From Desulfospira joergensenii DSM 10085 (GTDB taxonomy: Bacteria; Desulfobacterota; Desulfobacteria; Desulfobacterales; Desulfobacteraceae): a stretch of DNA of 64,000 nt. This document shows, piece after piece, positions 9,122 through 17,601 of the stretch (positions are counted from its first letter, which is position 1; every line of letters starts with the position of its first letter). The position numbers were made by a program, and so were the translations under genes. The notes beneath the pieces were generated by a model that was given only the letters and a program-made list of their open reading frames with translations, made no database searches and was not told where the DNA came from. Location: positions 496,001-560,000 of the forward strand of contig NZ_ATUG01000002.1 of NCBI RefSeq assembly GCF_000420085.1, given 5' to 3'.

Positions 9122-9210
9122 GGGACTTTGGAAGAAGATTTTCAACAATGGGCTGACCGGGCGGTAATTTATTCCTTTCTAAGCAGCCCTAAGGAGACAG
9201 GAAAGATAAG

Positions 9211-10461
9211 ATGAGGGATAGACGGATCATTTTAACCATCAGCCTGTGGCTGACCATTTTCATGGGATATTCCGGGCCTTCTTTTGCAGCGGCATGTTCT
9301 TATCCCGATCTTTTTGAGGAGATCACCAGGGTCGTGGAGAAAGATTTTTATGATCCTGTCCGGATTCAACGGGATTTTGCGGCCATCAAGAACAAGTACC
9401 TTTGCCGGCTCGGGCAGATCTCCGGCAAAAAGGAATTTGCCGGCCTTGTCAATGCCATGCTGGGTGAACTCAAGGCCTCCCATACCTATTATCTGACAAG
9501 AGAGGATTACGAATACTATCACCTGGCCGCCCTGTTTTCGAATATCCCGGAGGTCGGGGCCCTGTTCCGGGAAAAGGAGGTGAGATATCCGACCATCGGT
9601 GTCATCACCCAAACCTTTCAAAAACGGGTGCATGTGGTTTCTGTCCTTGCCGGAAGCATTGCCGAGAAAGCCGGATTGTTAAAAGGGGACGAGATTTTAT
9701 CCGTCAACAAAGCTCCCTATACCCCGATTGCTTGCCTGAGTCCGCTGGTGGGAATGGAGGTCCCCTTTGTAATCAGGCGAAAGGAAAAGGGCGAGCCATT
9801 CAAAATCATGATGAAACCGGCTCTGGTCGATCCCAAACAGGAGATGCTGGATGCGGAAAAAGCCAGCATCCGGATGATCAAACAGGGGGGAAAGCAGATT
9901 GGCTATATCCATATCTACTCCTATGCAGGGGAAGAGTATCACCGGGAATTGCTCAATGCCCTTGTCTGGGGGAGCTTAAAAAAGGCAGATGGGCTGATCA
10001 TTGATCTGCGGTACGGTCTGGGAGGGGCCTGGCCCTATTATCTCAATCTCTTTAACCGGAAGATCCCGGTCCTTGAAATGATTGACAGAGAGGGAAAGAA
10101 AAGCATTGTCGATTCCCAGTGGAGAAAACCGGCCGTTTACCTGGTCAACGGTTTCAGCCGGAGTGGAAAGGAAATGCTGGCTTTTGGCGCTAAAAAGTAC
10201 GGGCTGGCCACAGTGATCGGAGAAAAGACCCCTGGGCATACCCTTGGGGGGCGGCTTTTCCCTTTATCCAATAAAGATCTGCTCTTTCTTGCCGTGCAGA
10301 GCTGCCGGATCGACGGGGTCAACCTGGAAGGGACCGGGGTTGAGCCGGATATCAAAGTCCGCCTGGAGGTCCCCTATTGTTCCGGGCAGGATACTCAGCT
10401 TAAAAAGGCTATTGAGCATCTTATGGATGAATTGTCAAAGGAGAGCCATTCCGTCAGGTGA
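9211..10461 (+). CDS. S41-family (C-terminal processing) peptidase-like protein, exported
   Basis: A 416-residue protein with a signal peptide (about 1-28), a PDZ-like domain (about 125-200) and an S41 peptidase domain (about 215-400). The nucleophile region reads NGFSRSGKEMLA, with S318 aligning with the catalytic Ser of Prc/CtpA. The general-base Lys, expected 25 residues later in a GETFGKG-like context, is His343 (GEKTPGH) here. The protein may therefore use a Ser-His arrangement, recruit the nearby Lys, or be inactive. Family members trim periplasmic proteins. It sits between a kinase and a hydrolase gene with no clear shared pathway. Confidence 0.78.
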   Translation: MRDRRIILTISLWLTIFMGYSGPSFAAACSYPDLFEEITRVVEKDFYDPVRIQRDFAAIKNKYLCRLGQISGKKEFAGLVNAMLGELKASHTYYLTREDYEYYHLAALFSNIPEVGALFREKEVRYPTIGVITQTFQKRVHVVSVLAGSIAEKAGLLKGDEILSVNKAPYTPIACLSPLVGMEVPFVIRRKEKGEPFKIMMKPALVDPKQEMLDAEKASIRMIKQGGKQIGYIHIYSYAGEEYHRELLNALVWGSLKKADGLIIDLRYGLGGAWPYYLNLFNRKIPVLEMIDREGKKSIVDSQWRKPAVYLVNGFSRSGKEMLAFGAKKYGLATVIGEKTPGHTLGGRLFPLSNKDLLFLAVQSCRIDGVNLEGTGVEPDIKVRLEVPYCSGQDTQLKKAIEHLMDELSKESHSVR

Positions 10462-10531
10462 AGACGATAGCAGGCAGGATCTTTTATCTTTTGGCCGGAA
10501 GCTGGAAATTTGAAAATAAAGGAAAAAGACC

Positions 10532-11413
10532 ATGTTGAAAAGGATTCAAGCGGGTGATCTGATGGTCGCCTATTTTGAGAGCGGCCCGTCAGAGGGGACA
10601 CCGGTATTTTTACTTCACGGCTTTCCCTATGATGTGCACGCCTATGACCAGGTGGCACCTCTCCTGGTTTCAGAGGGGTACCGTGTGATCGTACCCTATC
10701 TGCGCGGTTACGGTCCAACCCGATTCCTGTCACCGGACACGCTGCGTTCGGGCCAGCAGGCCGTGCTGGGCCACGACCTGCTCTCATTGATGGATGCCTT
10801 AGGGATCAGGAAAGCCGTTCTTGCCGGTTTTGACTGGGGGGGAAGGGCGGCCTGCATATCGGCGGCTCTCTGGCCTGAACGCGTGCACGGCCTTGTCTCC
10901 GTGGGAGGGTATAATATCCAGGATATTCCGGATTCCGTAAATCCCGTGGAACCGGAAGACGAATACCGCTACTGGTATCAATACTATTTCCATGGCGAGA
11001 GGGGACGGGCAGGTCTGGATCAAAACCGCCGTGAATTTTGCAGGCTCCTCTGGCGGCTCTGGTCACCGGCCTGGGAGTTTACAGACGAAGAGTATAACCG
11101 CTCGGCCGCCTCCTTTGACAATCCGGATTTTGTTGATGTGGTCATTCATTCCTACCGGCATCGCTTCGGACAGGTTCCCGGGGATCCGGCCGTGGAAGAA
11201 ACAGAAACCCTTTTGACCAAACAGCCCAAAATATCGGTCCCTTCGGTGGTTCTTGACGGAGACAATGACGGGGTTGCCCCTTCGGGCGGCTCGATTCATC
11301 ACCGTCCTTTTTTCACGGGAGAATATGAGCACCGGGTTATTCCCGGTGTCGGCCATAATCCGCCCCAGGAAGCCCCCCATGACTTTGCAGCAGCCGTATT
11401 GGCATTCATTTGA
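10532..11413 (+). CDS. Alpha/beta hydrolase with Asp nucleophile (epoxide hydrolase-like)
   Basis: A 293-residue alpha/beta-hydrolase. The oxyanion strand is FLLHGFPYDVHAYDQV, the nucleophile elbow is GFDWGG with D101 in place of Ser, an acidic residue lies in DGDNDG (about 250), and the catalytic His275 is in VGHNPPQE. An Asp nucleophile is typical of haloalkane dehalogenases, fluoroacetate dehalogenases and epoxide hydrolases, and rules out a simple esterase. Two Tyr in the cap, expected of true epoxide hydrolases, are plausible in the YRYWYQYY stretch. It starts 70 bases after the peptidase-like gene. Substrate is unknown. Confidence 0.83.
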   Translation: MLKRIQAGDLMVAYFESGPSEGTPVFLLHGFPYDVHAYDQVAPLLVSEGYRVIVPYLRGYGPTRFLSPDTLRSGQQAVLGHDLLSLMDALGIRKAVLAGFDWGGRAACISAALWPERVHGLVSVGGYNIQDIPDSVNPVEPEDEYRYWYQYYFHGERGRAGLDQNRREFCRLLWRLWSPAWEFTDEEYNRSAASFDNPDFVDVVIHSYRHRFGQVPGDPAVEETETLLTKQPKISVPSVVLDGDNDGVAPSGGSIHHRPFFTGEYEHRVIPGVGHNPPQEAPHDFAAAVLAFI

Positions 11414-11478
11414 AAGGGCCTATCTTTCCGGAGCGATGGCGTGGGCAATGGCCAGGATCGGGTTTGAGAACTTATTAT

Positions 11479-11509
11479 CCGGGCAGTTACCCGTAAGGGA
11501 ACTGCCCGG
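11479..11509. terminator. Bidirectional terminator hairpin
   Basis: CCGGGCAGTT at 11479-11488 pairs with AACTGCCCGG at 11500-11509, and CCC/GGG extend the stem inside. It lies between the hydrolase (plus) and the lipoprotein (minus), so it can end both transcripts. Confidence 0.65.
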
Positions 11510-11543
11510 TAAGGATTATTTCCCTCAAATTTTTTTGGCTTTT

Positions 11544-11804
11544 TTACAACCCTTTCATCGTTGGAAAAGCCACTTTGTCTGCAACAAATTTTATGGTTAT
11601 GTTCTTTTCGGTATCTCCCCAGATACAATTTTTGGCTCCAAGGGCTGAATCGCACTTGTCCGGCTCCCCAAGAATTTTTTGAACCTGTTCATAATCCATG
11701 CCGATTTTTATGGTATCGTAATTTTCCCGGGTCAGTTTGCTGCACCCGGTAAAAGCGATAATCATTAGAAATGTGACAAGGATAATTTTAATTCTGTCCC
11801 TCAT
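11544..11804 (-). CDS. Small outer-membrane-type lipoprotein, BamE/SmpA-like fold
   Basis: An 86-residue lipoprotein. The signal sequence ends in a lipobox (AFTGC, lipidated C21); the mature part, with IKIGMDYEQVQKILGEPDKC and a CIWGD strand, matches the short helix-strand pattern of SmpA/OmlA/BamE-like and DUF3862 proteins. Ser at +2 favours transport to the outer membrane by the Lol rule. It is too divergent to call BamE, and it is monocistronic. Function unknown; structural support of envelope complexes is the family theme. Confidence 0.7.
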   Translation of the reverse strand: MRDRIKIILVTFLMIIAFTGCSKLTRENYDTIKIGMDYEQVQKILGEPDKCDSALGAKNCIWGDTEKNITIKFVADKVAFPTMKGL

Positions 11805-11929
11805 TTTGACCCCTTCTGGTTGGAAAGTTATTGTGGAAAAAGCCTATTGCACCTTTGAATGCAAGTCAATTGAAAAAGCCGGAGTCGATAATTTTTCACC
11901 CCATTCCAGGCCGGAAAATCAAAAAAATC

Positions 11930-11946
11930 AAAAGCTGTCAGCTTTT
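11930..11946 (-). terminator. Weak hairpin with T-run after the adenosyltransferase
   Basis: AAAAGCTG (11930-11937) and CAGCTTTT (11939-11946) form a dyad overlapping the stop codon of the adenosyltransferase. On the minus strand it is followed by a run of seven T and a second run of four. The very short loop makes it a weak call. Confidence 0.4.
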
Positions 11947-12507
11947 CCAGATATCCTCCGGCAGTCCGGTAAGGCAATTGAACTTTCGTCCCAAAAGAAA
12001 TAGGTAGTCGGACAAGCGGTTGAGGTAGACCAGGATGTACTTCATATGCCTGGGAGATCGCCCGACTTTCAGTTCAATGGACAGGCCGACAACCTTTCTT
12101 TCCGCCCGGCGGCAGACGGCCCGGGCAAAATTGCTCCAGGCGGCACACGGATGGCCTCCATAAACCAGAAATCCGTTCAAAGGGGGCAATCCTACTTCCA
12201 TGGAATCAATGGCCGTCTCCATGAACCGGATGTCGGTATCGTCGATTTTCTCCAGCCGTTCAAGTATGGGGGCATCCCGCCAGGCAGAAAGATAGGCACC
12301 GATCTTGAGCATATCCGACTGAATCCGGCTGATCTGACGGGTTGATTCAACGGCGTCGTCTGCCAGGCTTGATTTCAGCACTCCCAGGGTGGCGTTCAAT
12401 TCATCAATATCTCCAAAGGCATCAATCCGTTCGTGATTCTTAGGGACTCTCTCGTCGCTCAAGAGCCCTGTGGTTCCGTCATCTCCTCTTCCCGTGTAGA
12501 TACTCAA
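11938..12507 (-). CDS. ATP:cob(I)alamin adenosyltransferase, PduO type
   Basis: A 189-residue enzyme that transfers the adenosyl group of ATP to cob(I)alamin to give coenzyme B12. It has the N-terminal signature SIYTGRGDDGTTGLLSDERVPK, the FGDIDELNATLG helix and the CRRAERKVV motif, the ATP- and corrinoid-contact regions of PduO/MMAB enzymes; length is normal. It lies 63 bases downstream of the acetate-CoA ligase fusion on the same strand and is probably co-transcribed. Adenosylcobalamin serves methylmalonyl-CoA mutase in propionate metabolism and other mutases, which would fit an acyl-CoA operon; no mutase gene is in view. Confidence 0.87.
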   Translation of the reverse strand: MSIYTGRGDDGTTGLLSDERVPKNHERIDAFGDIDELNATLGVLKSSLADDAVESTRQISRIQSDMLKIGAYLSAWRDAPILERLEKIDDTDIRFMETAIDSMEVGLPPLNGFLVYGGHPCAAWSNFARAVCRRAERKVVGLSIELKVGRSPRHMKYILVYLNRLSDYLFLLGRKFNCLTGLPEDIWKS

Positions 12508-12570
12508 TCCCCTCTCCTTTCAATATCATTCAGCGTCCTTATCCTGCCAGACAGCAAACGCATATTTTTT

Positions 12571-15255
12571 CTAGACCATTTTCATCTGCTCATATTCAAT
12601 GACCAATTCATATTCGGAACTCTCCGACACCCGGGCTATGGTAAATCCCAGCTTTTTCCCCAGCTTCAGCATCTGGGTGTTTTCTGCCAGGACCAGGCCC
12701 ATGACCCGTTTGATTCCTTTATCCCAGGCCGCCCTTAGACAGGCCTTTAAAAGGGAGGACCCGATTCCCCGGCCCTGCCAATGATCGCTGATGGCCATGG
12801 CAAATTCGGCCTGGGTGCCGTCCGGATATAAGATAATCCGGCATACGCCTACCATCTCCTGGGCCGGCCCATCGCCCATCAATGCCACCAGGGCAATTTC
12901 GCGGTCATAATCAATCTGGGTCAGTTTGATCAGCATCTGCCTGGACAATTTTTTCTGCGGCGAAAAAAACCGCATATAAATACTTCGAGGGGACAGGGAA
13001 CAGAAATGATCCAGGAGAAGATCCGCATCACTGGGCCGGATAGGCCGGATAAAGAAGTCGTGCCCGTCCACGGTGGTCTCCTGTTTTTCATATTGTCGGG
13101 GATAGGAACTGATGATCAGGTGCATGGGGGAGGCGACATCGGCAGGGGCAATCAGGACCCTTGCATCCACTGCCGTGAGAGTTCCGTCTTTGACCACCAG
13201 GGGGTTGATATCGATAGCCTTAATTTCCGGAAAATCCGTTACAAGCCTTGCTGTCCGGATCAAGATTTCCTCGATCCGGGTCCTGTCGACCGGCTGGATA
13301 TTCCGGAATCCTTTCAGCACGGTTGAAATTTTTGTTTTTTCGATCATCTGCCTTGCCAGGGATTGATTCAGCGGGGGAAGACCCATGGCCGAATCCCTGA
13401 AAATTTCGGTCAGAATCCCTCCCATGCCGAAAAGGATTACAGGACCGAAATGATCATCCTTTTTTGCTCCGATAATCAGCTCATAGTCCGGGGTCGGCTG
13501 CATGGTTTGAACCGTCACCCCCTTTATATCGGCATCCGGAAAACTTTTTTTTGCATCTCCCAGGATCTGCCGGTATGCGGTTTTCACCTCTTCAGGGGTT
13601 TTAAGATCAAGGGCCACACCTTTGCAGTCGGATTTGTGCAGGATATCCCTGGAACAGATTTTCAGAACAACCGGAAATCCGGTCTGCCAGGAAAGTTCTA
13701 TGGCCGTTTTTTCGGAATCTGCAATTTTTGTCTGGTTTGCAGGGATCCCATAAGCCAGGAGAAGAGATTTGGCCTCTGCTTCGGCCAGGCTCCTTTCTCC
13801 TTTCTTTCGCGCTTGGCCCAGGATCCGGTCGGCATGCTCCCGGTCTATCTTCAGCCTGACATCGGCCCTCACAGGAATTTCACTAAGCATTTCCAGGTTC
13901 CGGCCATATTGATAGAGATCTTTAAACACCTTTACCGCACGTTCGGCCGAATCATAGGTAGCAACACCGCTCTGATTAAATATTTGCCTGGCCTTTATCA
14001 CATTATCTCCCCCGATCCAGGCGGTCAGAACAGGACACGGAGCCGTTTTCAAGTGGTCTGCCAGGGCTTTTGCCAGTCCCAGGGTATCCATGGTTCCGGC
14101 CGGTGAACAGATCAGCAGAACGCCATCTGCCTCAGGGGCCGATGTGCAGATTTTAACCGCCTCCATATATGCCCCTGGATCGGTGGACCCCAGCACATCT
14201 ACGGGGTTTCCCCGGCTCCAGTTTTGGGGCAGAATCTTGTCCAGCCGTGCAAGGGTTTCAGGGGTGAATTCTACCGGTTCCATTCCATGGGAGGCCAGGG
14301 CATCTGCGGCCATCACCCCCGGTCCTCCGGCATTGGTTACAATTGCGAGGCCGGGGCCCGAGGGGTGCGGCTGTTTTGCCAGAAATTCCGAGCAGTCGAA
14401 CAGCTCTTCAAATTCATTGACCCGCAAAATTCCCGCCCGCTGGAATGCGGCGTCATAGATCCCGTCCACACCGGCCAGGGCACCGGTGTGGGATGCGGCT
14501 GCCCTGGCCCCGGCCGCTGATCTTCCGGATTTAAGAACGATGATCGGTTTGAGCCTCGAAGCGGCCCGGGCAGCGCTCATGAAATTACGGATATTGGTGA
14601 TGCTCTCCATGTACATGACAATACTGCTTACATGGTCCAGGGACCCGAAATAATCGATCATGTCGGCAAAATCCACATCCAGCATGGAACCCAGACTGAT
14701 AAAATGGCTGAACCCGAAGTTTTCCCGGTGGGCCAGATCCAGCACAGAGGTGCAGACCGCACCGCTCTGGGATAAAAACGCAACCTTCCCGGGCAGGGGA
14801 GAGATATGGGCAAAACTGGCGTTCAAGTTTCTGGAGGTATTCATAATGCCAAGACAGTTCGGCCCGATCACCCTTAGATTGTGGGGCCGGGCCTTTTCCA
14901 TTATCCGTCTCTCCATGTCCCGGCCTTTTTCCCCTGTCTCCTTTCCGCCCGATGAGATGATCACCACACCTGCGAGACCGGCATTGCCGCATGCATCCAC
15001 AATCTCCGGGATATGGGTCATGGGTGTGGCGATAACCGCCATATCCATTGCTTCCCCAATATCCCGGATATCGGAAAAGGCAGGAATGCCCATGACCTGT
15101 TTATATTTGGGGTTTACCGGAAAGATTTTTCCTTTAAACCCCGTTTCAAATAGGTTTTTCATGATGGAATACCCGATAGAACCATTTCTCTCCCCGGCAC
15201 CGATTACGGCCACGGATTCCGGGTTAAAAAGTCTGTGCAGATTCATGGTTGTCAC
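12571..15255 (-). CDS. ADP-forming acetate-CoA ligase fused to GNAT acetyltransferase
   Basis: An 894-residue bifunctional protein. The CoA-binding and ligase-CoA domains (about 5-460) are followed by an ATP-grasp domain (about 480-700) and a C-terminal GNAT domain (about 730-885, acetyl-CoA loop QGRGIG). The phospho-histidine of ADP-forming ligases is kept: H256 in ASHTGALAG. That differs from the lysine acetyltransferase Pat/YfiQ of enterics, which has the same layout but, as I recall, lost this His. So both ATP synthesis from acyl-CoA (or activation) and protein acetylation are possible. The start is the GTG at 15255, six bases from GGGGAGGT; an ATG at 15246 and a GTG at 15303 are alternatives. 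The adenosyltransferase follows it. Confidence 0.85.
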   Translation of the reverse strand: MTTMNLHRLFNPESVAVIGAGERNGSIGYSIMKNLFETGFKGKIFPVNPKYKQVMGIPAFSDIRDIGEAMDMAVIATPMTHIPEIVDACGNAGLAGVVIISSGGKETGEKGRDMERRIMEKARPHNLRVIGPNCLGIMNTSRNLNASFAHISPLPGKVAFLSQSGAVCTSVLDLAHRENFGFSHFISLGSMLDVDFADMIDYFGSLDHVSSIVMYMESITNIRNFMSAARAASRLKPIIVLKSGRSAAGARAAASHTGALAGVDGIYDAAFQRAGILRVNEFEELFDCSEFLAKQPHPSGPGLAIVTNAGGPGVMAADALASHGMEPVEFTPETLARLDKILPQNWSRGNPVDVLGSTDPGAYMEAVKICTSAPEADGVLLICSPAGTMDTLGLAKALADHLKTAPCPVLTAWIGGDNVIKARQIFNQSGVATYDSAERAVKVFKDLYQYGRNLEMLSEIPVRADVRLKIDREHADRILGQARKKGERSLAEAEAKSLLLAYGIPANQTKIADSEKTAIELSWQTGFPVVLKICSRDILHKSDCKGVALDLKTPEEVKTAYRQILGDAKKSFPDADIKGVTVQTMQPTPDYELIIGAKKDDHFGPVILFGMGGILTEIFRDSAMGLPPLNQSLARQMIEKTKISTVLKGFRNIQPVDRTRIEEILIRTARLVTDFPEIKAIDINPLVVKDGTLTAVDARVLIAPADVASPMHLIISSYPRQYEKQETTVDGHDFFIRPIRPSDADLLLDHFCSLSPRSIYMRFFSPQKKLSRQMLIKLTQIDYDREIALVALMGDGPAQEMVGVCRIILYPDGTQAEFAMAISDHWQGRGIGSSLLKACLRAAWDKGIKRVMGLVLAENTQMLKLGKKLGFTIARVSESSEYELVIEYEQMKMV

Positions 15256-15415
15256 GTTTTTACCTCCCCGCTTTTTTTCATCCTGATTCAGGGTATTCCC
15301 CACACGTTCATTTTCCTGGCAGCGGATATGACTTGCCGGGGAACACGGCCCATGTCAAATCCTTCATCCTTGGATAGTCCTTTCCTGCCAGGGACAAGGG
15401 CACTGTGGTTTTTTT

Positions 15416-15910
15416 TTAGGAAATCTTCTCCCGCTCCCTGACGCTGGCAACCGGAACGGGAGAATGGCGGAACACTTTCTCTGCAGAGCTTCCGAACAGG
15501 AATCTTTCCAGGTTGCTCCTGCCTTTATTGGCCATGACCACCAGATCGATCCCCTCTGTTTCTATTGCGTTCAAAATGCACTCATAGGGAATGCCGGTAT
15601 CGATCTTGATGCTCATCCGCGATTTCTCGTCAAAGAAATGTTCCTTGATCATCAGTTTTATTTTTCCGCTTCTTTCTTCTTTAATCCGGTTTATATATTC
15701 CTGGGAGGTCATCCCGCTTGGAAAACATCCTGGAAAATGTCCCGCTGCCATCTCAATCCCCCGAAGATCGCTCTGATTAATGACGTTAAATACCAGGATC
15801 TGCGTCTGTCTTCCCTTTGCGAATTCCAGGGCATACTCCATGGTCAATAAGGAATAGGGGGAAAAATCCACGCAGGCCAGAATCTTATCCAATTTTCTAT
15901 CCATTTCCAT
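15416..15910 (-). CDS. Universal stress protein (UspA family)
   Basis: A 164-residue cytoplasmic protein with the Usp fold: N-terminal KILACVDFSPYSLLTMEYALEFA, the VMANKGRSN strand and the ATP-binding loop FGSSAEKVFRHSPVPV. Family members bind ATP and dimerise, and are induced by starvation or stress; their target is often unknown. It lies about 160 bases upstream of the acetate-CoA ligase on the same strand. It is closely similar to the Usp at 16631, with which it forms a dispersed duplicate around the glycogen-binding-domain gene. Confidence 0.88.
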   Translation of the reverse strand: MEMDRKLDKILACVDFSPYSLLTMEYALEFAKGRQTQILVFNVINQSDLRGIEMAAGHFPGCFPSGMTSQEYINRIKEERSGKIKLMIKEHFFDEKSRMSIKIDTGIPYECILNAIETEGIDLVVMANKGRSNLERFLFGSSAEKVFRHSPVPVASVREREKIS

Positions 15911-16012
15911 TCTCCTTTTTCATTATCCGTCTATTTTTATCATCCAGGGCCCGGTTCATTTTGCGCCCCTGGTCTATGGTTGATTTTTGAGCAGGATCCC
16001 AGGCCGGATTCT

Positions 16013-16300
16013 TTATTCGTCAACCGTAATCAAATTGTTATATGTTCCAAATGAGTTGATCCGGTTATGATGGTTCGATGTCTTTTCCCACCAGTGGCCG
16101 TCAACCAGATACTTGTACTCATAGGTACCCGGTGGAAGCATCAATATGCCCTCCCAGGTACCCAGTTTCCCTTTTTTCAAACTGTGTTTTTTCCCGTTCC
16201 ATTCATTAAAATCTCCCAGAAGAATGACCTCGCTTGCCTGGGGAGCGTTTAAAAAAAATTCAACTTTTCTTTTTTTTTGTTCAATTTTTTCTCCGGACAT
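16013..16300 (-). CDS. Stand-alone glycogen-binding (CBM48/AMPK-type) domain protein
   Basis: A 95-residue protein consisting only of a CBM48-like domain: VEFFLNAPQASEVILLGDFNEWNGKKHSLKK, then GTWEGILMLPPGTYEYKYLVDGHWW and a closing NNLITVDE strand. Conserved Trp residues and the LVDG turn match carbohydrate-contact positions of the AMPK beta glycogen-binding domain. There is no catalytic domain, signal peptide or membrane segment, so it is probably a cytoplasmic adaptor to glycogen or to a binding partner. It lies between two universal stress protein genes on the same strand, suggesting a stress- or reserve-related role (inference). Confidence 0.82.
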   Translation of the reverse strand: MSGEKIEQKKRKVEFFLNAPQASEVILLGDFNEWNGKKHSLKKGKLGTWEGILMLPPGTYEYKYLVDGHWWEKTSNHHNRINSFGTYNNLITVDE

Positions 16301-16630
16301 TTTTTTCTCCTTTTTATGGGTTTTACCTGGGGTAAGAACGATTTTACCCTGTGCCTTGTATCAGCAAATGGCGTGCCATTTTTATTTATAATTCTGAATC
16401 CTTATCCAACAGGCCTGTCCGGCGATGAAAGGATGTTTGCCCTGTCTTGTAAAAACGGATTATTCATCAATTGTTTTCCAACCTGTAAAAGAGATTGACA
16501 CCTTGGGGCAGGGGTCTCTTTCCCGGAGGCAGGCCCGGTGTTTAAGATCTTGTTTCGGGCAAAAAAAGAGCCACCCAAAAGAGCATCAGATCAGCTCCGG
16601 GCGGCTCGACAGACAATGGATTTGGGTCTC
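16301..16630. other. Intergenic region with one terminator
   Basis: No credible gene. It holds the terminator of the upstream Usp gene (16561-16607) and presumably the promoter of the glycogen-binding-domain gene. Only short overlapping reading frames without ribosome sites are present. Confidence 0.6.
16561..16607 (-). terminator. Rho-independent terminator of the second Usp gene
   Basis: On the minus strand GAGCCGCCC (16607-16599) pairs with GGGTGGCTC (16576-16568), one G-U pair, and is followed directly by seven T (16567-16561). It is placed 24 bases beyond the Usp stop. Confidence 0.8.
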
Positions 16631-17188
16631 TTATTTCCTTTTGAATTTGTTCTTATCCCTGACACCCAGGACAGGGACAGGAGAATGACGGAATACTTTT
16701 TCTGCGGAACTGCCGAAAAGAACCCTTGACAGGTCGGTTCTGCCCTTATTTGCCATCACAACAAGGTCCGCTTCTTCTGTTTCAATGGCTTTCAGAATAG
16801 CGTCATAGGGCTTTCCCGCCTCAATCTTGATGTCAATCCTGGATTTTTCATCTGAAAAAAGATCTTTTATCAGGTTCTCCATGGCCGCTTTTTTTTCCTC
16901 CCTGAGAGACTCAATATACTTCTCATCACTGGCATCGTAGGGCAGGTAGTTGGCAGAGGAATCGATTCCTTCCAAAGGATTTTTTTCTCTATTTTCCTTT
17001 TCAGCAGCTTCGGAAGGCAGAAAATTGGTAATTTTCTCAACCCCTTTGAGCGCCCGCAGATTGATGACATGGAAAGCCACAATCTGCCGGTCTGTGTCCT
17101 TTGCAAAGTCCATTGCATACTCAAGTGTCATCGATGAATATTCCGAAAAATCAACGCAGGCCAATATTTTTTTTATTCTGCTCATCAA
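16631..17188 (-). CDS. Universal stress protein (UspA family)
   Basis: A 185-residue Usp-fold protein. N-terminus KILACVDFSEYSSMTLEYAMDFA, then VVMANKGRTDLSRVLFGSSAEKVFRHSPVPVLGV at the C-terminus with the ATP-binding Gly/Ser loop intact. Compared with its paralogue at 15416 it carries about 20 extra charged residues in the middle (NREKNPLEGIDSSANYLPYDA region). Well supported as an ATP-binding stress protein; its partner is not evident. It has its own strong terminator, so it is probably monocistronic. Confidence 0.88.
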   Translation of the reverse strand: MMSRIKKILACVDFSEYSSMTLEYAMDFAKDTDRQIVAFHVINLRALKGVEKITNFLPSEAAEKENREKNPLEGIDSSANYLPYDASDEKYIESLREEKKAAMENLIKDLFSDEKSRIDIKIEAGKPYDAILKAIETEEADLVVMANKGRTDLSRVLFGSSAEKVFRHSPVPVLGVRDKNKFKRK

Positions 17189-17601
17189 ACTTCTCCTTTA
17201 TCTAAAAACATTATGGATTGAAAAATGGGGAACTCTTTATTGAGCATATCTCCGGCACATGCCTGATACCGGATATTGAAAGCAAGGGATATGCCAGCAG
17301 AATCAGGAAAACAGAGTTCATGGGAGAGGTCTGCCAATTGCGGTCATGGGTCGGCCGGGAACTGTAAGAAAGAGTTCATGGAACCCTGTCCTTGGGGGTT
17401 GAGGTATCCATAAGGTTTACACTCTGAAAAAAAAACCGACATGTTCTTCATGCCCGGGCGGGCGGGCCCAGAGTTTTGGTTTGATAATCCTCGTTTCATT
17501 CCAATTGGTTAAATAAAAAATCATGCCCAGGCCGGTATCGGTATCATAGTTGCTATCTGCATTGTCAGAATGTGAATTGCCTATTGCGCAGGAGAAAGAG
17601 G
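17189..17601. other. Intergenic region upstream of the kinase-DASS operon
   Basis: No credible gene. The 413 bases divide the minus-strand Usp gene from the plus-strand kinase operon, so they must hold promoters for both. The only element I can name is a moderate sigma-54-like -24/-12 site at 17540-17553. Confidence 0.55.
17540..17553 (+). promoter_or_regulatory. Candidate sigma-54 promoter of the kinase-DASS operon
   Basis: GG at 17540-17541 and GC at 17552-17553 are separated by the required 10 bases, and the -12 half reads TTGCT. The -24 half (CGGTATC) is a weaker match to TGGCACG. Predicted start near 17565, 37 bases before the ATG. Confidence 0.35.

Noticed and set aside
12599-14520. 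Several long plus-strand frames across the acetate-CoA ligase
   Set aside because: They are shadows of the minus-strand gene in GC-rich codons and have no domain resemblance; the same holds for the other long frames opposite real genes across the window.
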